This document shows positions 54,954-64,000 of a DNA stretch of 64,000 nt, piece by piece. The translations under genes were made by a program, and so were the position numbers. Within the stretch, counting starts at the first letter, position 1; each line of letters opens with the position of its first letter. The notes below the pieces were generated by a model that was not told the origin of the DNA, did no database searches, and was given only the letters and a program-made list of their open reading frames with translations. Source of the DNA: Tetrahymena elliotti 4EA (taxonomy: Eukaryota > Ciliophora > Oligohymenophorea > Hymenostomatida > Tetrahymenidae); assembly GCA_000231825.2 (NCBI GenBank), contig JH720323.1, positions 275,825 to 339,824 on the forward strand. The letters run 5' to 3'.

Positions 54954-57900
54954 ATGATATAAATGCTTTAGTAATAAAGAATGAGTTAAATTTATATCAA
55001 ATTAGAATCATAGTAAAACTTAGATGACTTGTTTATAGTGTTAATATTAACATTTTTTTGTACAATTAGAGAGAATACAAAGTTAATATTGAGAACCATT
55101 TCTAATTTTAAATCAATTAATATGGTTACTTTGGAAGTAGAAGCTATCTCTTTTTATAATACTATACCTCCTGAATTTTCCGAATTATATCATATCAAAA
55201 TTCTTGAAATGAAATTTGTTTCGTAATTCTTTGTTCTATTTAAAATTTTTTTGTTACTCTGCAAAAATAAAATTCTTAAAATGTAGAAATTTTTTTTCAC
55301 TCGAAGAAGAGTTTAAAGGTTTAATGCAATTTAAAGGGCTACTTTCAAAATTGTATTAGCTTGAAGAGCTTTACATAACATTTTAAAAGTAAATTTTTGT
55401 CACATGTTACAGCTTAAATAAAATTTATTTTCTTAAATAGTTGCCAATCTGTAAAAGTTCTATCTTTATTTTAAAAAGAATATGCACAAGAAAGCATGTA
55501 AATAAATAATGTTAAAAAAGAGTAAAAAAATACTAAATTTAATATTAAATATTTAAACTAGAAATCAAATGGAATGTTAAGCTGGATAGTTTTTGTAGAA
55601 GCTTAAAAAACTTAGCATACAAATAAAAAAGTAAAATATCTTGAAAATCTTATTTGTTTAAGCAGTATATTCAAATAATTAGCTCTTTAATAGATATTTC
55701 TAATGAAGAAATATTAGACATGAATTAAAAAGACTTAATTTTTGAAAGCATTTATGAGAGTAATTTTGCGAAAAATTATTCTTTAATAACTTTTATTTGA
55801 ATTTTATTTACAGTTAAGCTTGGAATCTAGTATTGCTTTTTCTGTGAAGACTAAATGGTTATGTTTTTATAAAAAATGTTCAAAAATTAGATCAGAGTCT
55901 AAATTTAGATAAATGAACTTAATATTTCTTATAATAGTTATTTAAGATAACTTACATATTCCACTTTCTAAAAAGAAGAGGATGATATTTGCAAAGATGT
56001 CATTATAAAGTTTCTTAAATTAAATAAATTTGAAATTGATGATATTTCTTTTGAAATACATTCAGATTTAGAATTAGATGATTCTATTAAAAGCATTTTA
56101 GATGTTTATGAATCTAATTATTAAAAAATAAGCATTTTTATGTAATACCCTATTGCTATTTCATATTAAATATTAATTCAAATTAAAATATTTTTAGGAG
56201 AGAGACTAAAGTATTTAGAAACTTTTATGAGATATTTGAAAATAAATAATTTTAGTGTATTTAGCTTTAATTGATGTAAAATTCAATTAAGAGCCAAAAT
56301 ATTAAAACATTCTATTTCTTAAAAAAAGAAATTGCTATCTAGCATCAGAACAAATTTAATAGCTTATCCTAGGATTATCTGAGTAAAAATATGTCAAAAT
56401 TCTTATACTAGATCTTAGATTGAATATATGCAGTTAGGATCAAATTTTCTTAATGAAAAACTCAAGTAAAAAGAGATATATGCTGGATATTGAAGAATCA
56501 AACCAACCATTAAATCAATATTAATTTTTGAATTAATTACTTTCTAAGCAGCTTAAAAATATTTCTTTAACAACACCATGCCTTGATCTTTAAATGGAAT
56601 AGCAAACTCTCAAAATAATAATTAATTAAGGAAATATGCAAAAGTATGAGCTAGATTTTTTAAATTTGATGATATCTTCAGAGAGAGATAACATAACAGA
56701 AATAACTATCAATTATAATTGGTATTTAAAGTGTTAAAATAAACTCCATATTTACAACAAATAAATCTATAAAGTTAAAAGGGAAATACATATAAGATAG
56801 TTAATCTTTGGCAAAGCTTATTAAATTTAAAGCACTTAAAATCTTTCTGTGCATATTTTAAGTAGATTTAATTATTCATTTTTGTAAAATTTTTCATTCA
56901 TTCATTGAAAAAAGTACATAAAGCTAAATGGATGACTAATAAACAAAGTACTTTTTTGAAATCTTGACATAATTAAAGTAATTAGAAACACTTGAATTAC
57001 AAGGGCCAAAGTAAAATTATTGATTTAGATTAAAACCACTATAAATCAATAAATATATTTTTAAAGCTTGATTACAGAGAGAAAACAAGAAGAATACTTA
57101 GAGCAAGCTCTTAAAAATTAATTTAGCTTAAAGTCACTAAGCATACATTTCAAATTTTTGCTGTAATTATTAATGATTTACACTAAATATTAACATATTT
57201 TTTTATAACAGAAATATGAAGATTAGTAATATTTGCTAATCAATCTCATAGGGCTTGTAATATCAAACTAATTTAGAAAGTCTGACTTTTATGATTTTTT
57301 CGTAAATTAAAATAGATAAGAAATTTTTTGCTTAAAACTTTAATTAATAGAAACGATTTAGATTTAAAAGATGCTGACACTCTCTTTCGTAGCTTAAAAC
57401 ATTTAAAAAAATTACAGTATCTCAAAATCATATTTTAGAAGTAGATTGATTATTTCTTGTTTCGAAAAAAGCATGAATTGATTTTTTTCGGAAGAAATAA
57501 TTTTTTTACAATATAATTAGCATTATGGGACCTCTTTACCACACTATAAAAGAAAATTATGAATTTTAAGAAAGCCTTTTTTAAAATTTAAAACACTTAG
57601 AATGCTTGCAATAGCTAGAAATAACTATTATGTAATTAATTAAGAATTTTACTACCCTTTGAATTTATTATTGTTTAGATTATTTTTAAATATTTTATTA
57701 CAACTTTTAATTAATTTTAGACTCAACTCAAGTTTTGATTGTGATTAAATTATTTTAGACATTTTTAAGCTTCCTTCACTCAACAATTTAAGACTTAATC
57801 TTGGGTAAATTAAAATATTATTTCTATTTTTTTAACCTAATACAAAGTGAATAGCATTATGTAAAGAACTCATATGAAATTAAATAATCTTTGCAAAGTA

Positions 57901-59857
57901 TTTTAACAAGAGAAAATGTAAAACTACTTACAACAAATATACAAAAATATTTAATCAAATAAATTAATTTTTAGTAGGAAGACCAAAAAAATTTGAATAT
58001 TTACTTAGATGTGAATAAGCATACATTTTATTTTTTGAGAAAAAACCGTCATATAATTCTAAATGTTGATGATTATCAGTACAAAAATAATTAAATTCTA
58101 AAAAATAACTACGAATAAGATATTCAATTCCAAACTGATGTGCTATAAAGCCTGATATAATATGACAATTTGAAATAAGAGATACAATGCTTTAACTTCT
58201 AAATGATGTAATTTATCTTTACTGACAACGAAGACTATAAAAATTTTTTTTAATAGTTAAAATGATGAATGTTAATAGAATTATGTGAGCTAATATTATG
58301 ATTTATCAAGCTTTTTGTAAAAATACTCTGGATTGCAAAATATTAGTTTAGGTTTCAAAACGTAAATATTTTTTGAAATTTATTGGATTTATTATATACA
58401 AAAATTGCTACAATATTAAAAGAATAAGCCTAGAATTACTAGCTGTTATATTAGAAACATGTTCAAATAAAACTAATTTAGATAAATTTAAAATAACTAC
58501 TTCACACTTATTTGAAAAGAATAGCAACCAGACAGAAGGAAATATTGAAAAAATAAGAAAATATCTCAATTTAATTTATAAAAATTGCAACATGTTGAGC
58601 TATTTAGAATTTTAGAATTTATCAAATTTAATTGAAACAACTGTTTGTCTGAAAGCATAAACTACTACAATTAGAATTAAGTTAGATCTATTACATTCCT
58701 TATACAAAATAAGAGTTCTTCTTTGTTTTTTACCTGAGGTTAATACAGTTGACACAATTAAACTAGATTTATATCCGTAAATTAATTAGTTAGATAAATA
58801 AACTACTATTTACTATTATTTTATTCTTAATAGATAAAACTAGCCATCAGATATTATGCTAGAAGCAACCAATTTGATAAATCCTTTAATAAATTAAATG
58901 TCTAAATTAGAAAATTTACATATAAAATTAATATCTACTTTTAATCCAAATCTATCAATTCCCTCTTCTTTCTTAGAATCTTTGAAAGTAAATTATTAGT
59001 TATTTAATAAATTTGTAAAGAAGATACCTTATTAAAATATGATAGATAGAAAATTGCATTAATTAATACAGCTTATCTTTCCCTTAAGTTGAATTTAAAT
59101 TTCTGAAAGAATAACCAACAAAACAAGGATTGGTTCAAATATTACTTTATGACTGTAGTTCAATAATAATAGTAAATGAATTTTTAAGAATTAACTCCAG
59201 CTTGATTTTTGTAAAATTATTTTTTTATGATGAATTGAAAAGATTTTATTGATGAAATGTAAATTAATTTTATAAAATAGGAAATTAGCTTAATTTTAAA
59301 ATGTAAGAAGATTTAGGAAAAAGTGGGTATTGGAAAATTTATTAAATAGATTAATTCTATGAGCATGTTAAAGAAGTTTGTTATTCAAAGTGATTCTAAG
59401 ATTTTTAGATACAATAGAACTTTTAATTATCTTTTTGTATTTTCACTCTTGATATGTTATAGATAATTTTGTAGGGAGAAACTGTTGAACTAATCTATCG
59501 CATTTAAAAAGCTTAATTCATTTTATAGGCCAGAAATATATTATGACATGATTAAACTTGGATTAACTCCAGAAATACCCCAAATAAACATTGAATTCAA
59601 TGATTTTATTGAGAAATTTGTTGGTGGATAGATTGGTTTTGAGAATGTAGGAGAAGAGGATTTTCTAGATGTAAATAGATTTATTATTTACACAGAGCCG
59701 ATTAGCATAGACCATGGGTAATTTTTTATATTTATGAGCACTTTGAATTATAAAGCGCTTATTCATTTTAAAAATTTATTATAGGCCTGACTCATTCTCA
59801 TATTAGTTTCTAAATGCTTCAGACAAAAATGTGCAGCTTGAAGAATTTTTTATGTGA
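54954..59857 (+). CDS. Multi-exon LRR-like protein (large ciliate family)
   Basis: The putative start ATG at 54954 runs in frame into an exon encoding MVTLEVEAISFYNTIPPEF and SELYHIKILEMKF. Further + strand exons carry irregular leucine-rich strands: KGLLSKLYQLEELYITF (about 55340), SLNNLRLNLG (about 57780) and SKLENLHIKLIS (about 58900). The last exons (about 59530-59720 and 59787-59857) encode PEIYYDMIKLGLTPEIPQ, GGQIGFENVGEEDFLDV and finally DKNVQLEEFFM before TGA at 59855-59857. Between them lie many AT-rich introns, of which I could fix only some (for example starting 55391 and 59719), so internal structure is approximate and the span could hold more than one gene. The repeat style matches large ciliate LRR families without assigned function. 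Confidence 0.55.
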
Positions 59858-60020
59858 TTTTGAATAGAAAACAAAATATATAAGATATCTACTTTTTTAT
59901 TACTTTTGCAAAAGTAAGGAAGTAGAAAATTAAAGTCAGTTTTCTAATTAATTTTTTAACTTTGTAAATTGAGAATGTATAAAGTTTTGATTGTTATTCA
60001 CAAAATTTGAAAAAATATTT
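59858..60020. other. Short spacer
   Basis: AT-rich; nothing recognised. Confidence 0.4.
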
Positions 60021-60711
60021 ATGGGTTATAGCCAAGTTAAATTATTTGCATTTACTTATTCACTCATTCTGATAAATTCATTTTTCAGTTCTATGAATGA
60101 AGTTACTTAAGTTTTTGCCATCTCAACGGCAGGAGATTTACTTAACTGCTTTAAAAAACAAAAATTCTTCAGCTAAAGTTTAGGAGACAGTGTGTTTGTT
60201 TAAAAATATTTATTCTATTTCAAAGTATATTTACTAGTGTAAAAGAACCAAATTATTCTATTCTATTTACTATTTCTGATAAAAAGATTTATTTATTAAT
60301 TTTAAACTATGAGAAGGCTTTAAGGCTAATAACTAAAATGTTTTTCTTTAAGTGCAAAAAGATATATTTTGCATGCAACTAATTAAATGGATGTTTTCTC
60401 AAAACAAAATTAAATATGATAATTACAATATTATTTGATTAAATTTTACAGATAAACAAACAATTACTTCAGCATATCATATTGCCAATGATGAATAGAT
60501 TTTTCTGGATTAAAATATAATTAAAATGCATTATTTTATCTAGAAAAAAGCAACAACAACAACTATTAAAGATTTTCTCCCCAAATAATTTTTTAACAAT
60601 TTTTTAAAAAAGCAAACCTATTTCAAATATTTTATTTTGAGATTTCCTTTCCGCTTTTTATTTGATCTGATACTTAGAAAAAAAATAAATATCTCTTTAA
60701 AAATTTTTTGA
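60021..60711 (+). CDS. Possible small secreted protein (low confidence)
   Basis: ATG 60021 starts a signal-peptide-like sequence (MGYSQVKLFAFTYSLILI) followed by a plausible mature part (EVTQVFAISTAGDLLNCFK). A further protein-like frame lies at about 60450-60590 (TDKQTITSAYHIANDEQ, QKKATTTTIKDFLP) ending at TGA 60709-60711. Joining them needs at least one intron between about 60223 and 60450 that I could not fix, since more than one frame is open there. No family recognised. Confidence 0.35.
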
Positions 60712-61038
60712 ATTTTTTTTCTTGAACACTTTTTTTATTTGAAGTAATTGGCGATAATAGATCTATAGATCTGTAGACTATCAAAAAAACAAACAGAATG
60801 AATGGATTTTAATTTTATTTTTTAACTAAATTGGTATGAGTAAAGATTTAGAAGAGAAAGAAAGAAAGTGTTTGTTAAAAAAAGATATAATTTATATTAA
60901 TTTTATTTGGATTTAAGAAAGGAATTTATTGTTATTCCATATAATTATTATAATCAGTATAAAAATACATATTAAAAAAAAAAGTAATAGCTTTATTACC
61001 TTTTAAAACAAAAGTATCTTAGGTTATTTAGGTTATAA
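60712..61038. other. Intergenic region
   Basis: About 330 nt, AT-rich, immediately upstream of the highly codon-biased transporter gene; its promoter should lie here. No discrete motif identified. Confidence 0.45.
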
Positions 61039-62565
61039 ATGTTTTGGGATAAGGACTTCTTCCCTAACACTTCTTACAAAATGAAGTGCTAGTTCTACGT
61101 TATGTGCTTAATCTGGGCTTTCTAGGGTCCTGTTATGAACAGTATTCCTTTCTTGTTCTAAAATCCTCAAGAAATAGAGTGCAAAATTGATGGTACCTAC
61201 TAATCTTGTACCTTAGAAGAAATGTGTGCAAATAAATATGAATATAGATATCCTGATGAAATGCACGTTTAAAGTATTACTCAATAATTCGATTTCGTTT
61301 GTGACAAGCAACTCACTGTTGCTTCCATCCTCGGTTTAGCTATGGGTGGTTAAATTTTGGGATATCTCTTAATTATGCTCTACGATTTCCCCAAGAAAAT
61401 CAAGTCCCGTATGATTCTTTACACCGTCCTTGCTGAAGTTATTGTTCTTTTCTCTGTCAATTACTCTGATTTGAGCGTTATTTCCATTTCTGCTATTCTC
61501 TTTGCTTGGAATTTCCTCTTCGCTTTCTACTTTGGTCAATAGTACGCTTACATTTGCGATATTTACTCCGCTGATATCAACAACTGGGCTCCTGTTATCC
61601 TCGGATGTATGATGCCTCTCTTCGGTATCGTTTATATTGGTTTTGCCTATGTCTCTAGTGACTGGAGAAATCATTTAACCAAATTCACTGCCATCCCTCT
61701 TCTTGTTCTTGTCCTCATTTTCTACAATATGTACGACTACAGAGATGACGAAACTGTTGACTAAACTGTTGAAAAATCCAAGAACTCTCGTGTTGAAGGT
61801 CTTGATTTGATTACTACTTTCCTCTAACACTTAAAGGAATTGCTCTCCTCTGAAAGATGGATGATGAACAGTATTGTTTATTTCCTTTGCTGGGTTGGTA
61901 GTAACTGTGCTTACACTACTACTTTCTTGGTCTTCAATGACATCACAGTTGGTACTTTTTATAAGAATTTGTTCGTAACTGCTATTTTTGATTTCGGTTC
62001 TGCCTTCGTTGCTTTCTTCTTAGCTGTCTATTGTCGTAACAACAACCGTGTCAAGGATTTAATGTTCTGGACTGCCATAGTTACTGCTATTATTCAAATT
62101 TCTTCTGCATTCTTCCCCCACAACACTACTTCTACTCGTACCAGCTACTTCTTAACCATGGCTCCTATCCTCATTTCCAAGGCCTACAGCAAGATCTTCG
62201 TTTCTTGTTTACTTATTGACATGCCTAACTAAGTTCCTTTCAAGTTCTTACTCATTCTCTTCTCTCTTTCCAACATTTGCTCTCTCATTTTTGGTAGTAT
62301 GATGCCCTTATACTATGTATTCATGAACCAAATGAATGTTTCCGTTTTCATTACCTTCGGTATTATTACATTAATTACAGCAATATACATTTCAAAGATG
62401 ACCTACATGTCAGACTTTGAAAAGAAGCAAAGTGAAATTGAATAGGGTGATTAATAACTTCCTCCCCAAATGGCTATGGCCCAAACTCATGTCAAGAGAA
62501 ATAGTCAACCTGAAAATCAAGAATCTACCTAGTAGCCCCTTATCCAAATGGATACTAGAGAATGA
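61039..62565 (+). CDS. MFS transporter, SLC22 (organic cation/anion)-like
   Basis: An intronless frame of 509 codons (508 aa). A first helix (VMCLIWAFQGPVMNSIPF) is followed by a Cys-containing extracellular loop, then the SLC22-like sequence QFDFVCDKQLTVASILGLAM and GGQILGYLLIM. About ten further hydrophobic helices follow, with a charged central loop (DYRDDETVDQTVEKSKNSR) and a Gln/Pro-rich cytoplasmic tail (QQLPPQMAMAQTHVKRNSQP). The domain plan and the FDxVC motif before helix 2 point to organic-ion transporters of the major facilitator superfamily, but the typical GRK motif of the 2-3 loop is replaced by YDFPKKIKSR, so substrate class is uncertain. Codon use is strikingly different from all neighbours: many C-ending codons (ctc, ttc, atc, acc, gtc), the pattern expected of highly expressed genes. 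Confidence 0.85.
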
Positions 62566-63158
62566 TTATAATATTAGCAATAAAATAAATAGAAATTAGT
62601 ACAATGAAGCACTTCTATTTTATAATTTAATATGCAAACAAACCATACATAATTTAACATTTTTTAGTTAGTTAATTAGTTAATTAATAAGCAATCATAT
62701 GCAGTATTTTATGTTTTTTTATCATAAACTCAGTTCATTCAATCCTTAATAGATTCTATTATAACTAATAAGAAATTTTATTTAGATACACTTATATTTA
62801 TTTACTCAATACTTTTATTTTTGTACGAATTTCAAGTCTGCCAATTTATTTTACTATCACTAAATAAGATAATTTATTATAAAATTTCCCAAAGATTTCT
62901 TTTAAATCTATCTATTGATATTTTTTTTAAAATTTGTTAAATTTACTTAATTTTTTTAACTATCATTTATTACATTACTCTAATATTAGTTAATTATGCA
63001 AAGCTATTTATTCAATATTTTATTTTTTTATTTACTATGCTAGATAATAAATTAATACAAAAAAAAAATATTTAAAAATTTACTTAGAATAAATATTTTC
63101 AAAATTTGATTTGTTTATTAAAGATTCAATAATAAGTTGAAAATTAAATTAAAGAAAT
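62566..63158. other. Intergenic region
   Basis: AT-rich 3' flank of the transporter gene; no gene, repeat or RNA recognised. Confidence 0.5.
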
Positions 63159-63575
63159 ATGATTTTTAATACTTTTTCCAAAATTTATTTGATGAAATTT
63201 ACTAAATATAGTAAACATGCAAATAAAAGAGATAAAATAGATTTGAAAGAATTGGAAATAGGCTGTGATTTAAAATTGTTAAATAACGAATATTTTGAAT
63301 TAATATTTTTGAAATTAGAATATAAAATGAAAGTCAGAATGATTTAAGAACTCTAAATATATAAATATAGAATTTAATTAATATTTATTTTTGTTGGTTT
63401 ATTTATTTGTTTAATAATAATTATAATTAATTTTTATTTGTTAGTTTTTTTATCAAAAATTAAGCTTCCTCTTCATCTTTAAGATTTTTCTAAATTATTT
63501 CTAAAATGTGCATATTAAATTAATAATGAGAATTCTAATTAATTTCGATTTCATGCTTTAGAAATAGTTAAATGA
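63159..63575 (+). CDS. Doubtful small ORF with one membrane segment
   Basis: A 139-codon frame when TAA/TAG are read as Gln (ATG 63159, TGA 63573-63575). It contains one hydrophobic stretch (LIFIFVGLFICLIIIIINFY) between charged ends. The composition is close to what AT-rich noncoding sequence gives under a code with one stop, and no family was recognised, so it may be spurious. It converges on the truncated gene at 63620. Confidence 0.25.
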
Positions 63576-63619
63576 ATGAATGAGAAAAAAATAAATAAAT
63601 TAAAGTACTTCATTTCAAC

Positions 63620-64000
63620 TCATTTAAGTACTATCCCCTTTTTTTCAATTTTTTTATTTGATCTATTGCTTTTGCTTTTATCATCTTCTATTTAATCATT
63701 TGTGAATAATTATGGATAGAATTTCTCCAAGAACACCTCTGAGTACATTTGATATTCAACTGCATAAGGGGCTGAGACTGTATTTGATTCAAGATCAAGA
63801 TTACTTTATTTTGATCTTATATCCAAGATAGCTCTTATTTATTAGACATTAACATCGAAACGAAATATAATACCATACAAATCGTATGGTTCTATCCAAC
63901 TTGGCCTTTCATCGTATGTAACTTATTAGATAATCAATTTACAGTGAATAACTAATCCATCATATGTCCTTAAAATATAAGGAAAGGGATCTGCTTATTT
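63620..64000 (-). CDS. Unknown protein, 5' truncated at the window edge
   Basis: A minus-strand frame is open from the right edge to TGA at 63620-63622 (126 codons visible). It encodes a globular-looking sequence (YILRTYDGLVIHCKL, RPSWIEPYDLYGIIFRFDVN, SAPYAVEYQMYSEVFLEKFY) with a basic Ser/Lys-rich C-terminus (KSKSNRSNKKIEKKG). The codon mix and residue balance look like real coding sequence. The start lies outside the window and no family was recognised. Confidence 0.65.

Noticed and set aside
61369..61674. Open frame on the minus strand opposite the MFS transporter
   Set aside because: It is a shadow caused by the codon bias of the transporter; the sense frame has clear membrane helices and full length.

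Overview
The window reads as nuclear DNA of a ciliate, most likely the macronucleus of Tetrahymena or a close relative. It is extremely AT-rich, and its conserved protein families only stay open if TAA and TAG are read as glutamine and TGA is the only stop. Examples are the ABC signature LSGGQKQR, written tct-gga-gga-TAG-aaa-TAA-aga, and the DEAD-box, kinase and channel genes. Introns are short, AT-rich and GT...AG, mostly about 50-100 nt. No rRNA, tRNA, CRISPR array, transposon or operon structure was found. I assembled and frame-checked the gene models by hand. Where the exon lengths sum to whole codons, the entry says so.

Layout: a 5'-truncated Cys-rich membrane protein (+, 1-2564); a Gln/Asn-rich protein (-, 3350-5612); a cyclic-nucleotide-binding K+ channel with a C-terminal zinc knuckle (+, 6169-10170); a small LRR protein (+, 11301-11927); a single-pass membrane protein with a long acidic tail (-, 12930-15356); two low-complexity or coiled-coil proteins (-, 16029-18459 and 19127-19932); a zf-4CXXC_R1 (CDCA7-type) zinc-finger protein (-, 20558-23791); an ABCB half-transporter (+, 25220-27401); a small one-pass membrane ORF (+, 27889-28335); a ciliate-family protein (-, 29133-30862); the splicing helicase PRP5/DDX46 (+, 31414-36117); a large LRR protein (+, 36788-41329); a second member of the 29-kb family (-, 41576-43378); an AGC kinase with a giant Asn/Ser tail (-, 43718-47997); a GPI ethanolamine-phosphate transferase (-, 49413-52622); a repeat-bearing spacer; a multi-exon LRR-like protein (+, 54954-59857); a doubtful secreted protein (+, 60021-60711); an SLC22-like MFS transporter with strikingly different codon use (+, 61039-62565); and a truncated unknown gene (-, 63620-64000).

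The genes are independent eukaryotic transcription units and no shared pathway joins them. Themes are membrane transport and signalling (channel, ABC, MFS, kinase, Cys-rich receptor-like protein), RNA splicing (PRP5), GPI-anchor synthesis, and chromatin (CDCA7-type zinc finger). Nothing is clearly a new system. The items most worth following up are the channel/zinc-knuckle fusion, the divergent CDCA7-type protein, the paralogue pair with a decayed zinc site in one copy, the polyglutamine tract written almost entirely in reassigned stop codons, and the repeat cluster at 52.9-53.9 kb.
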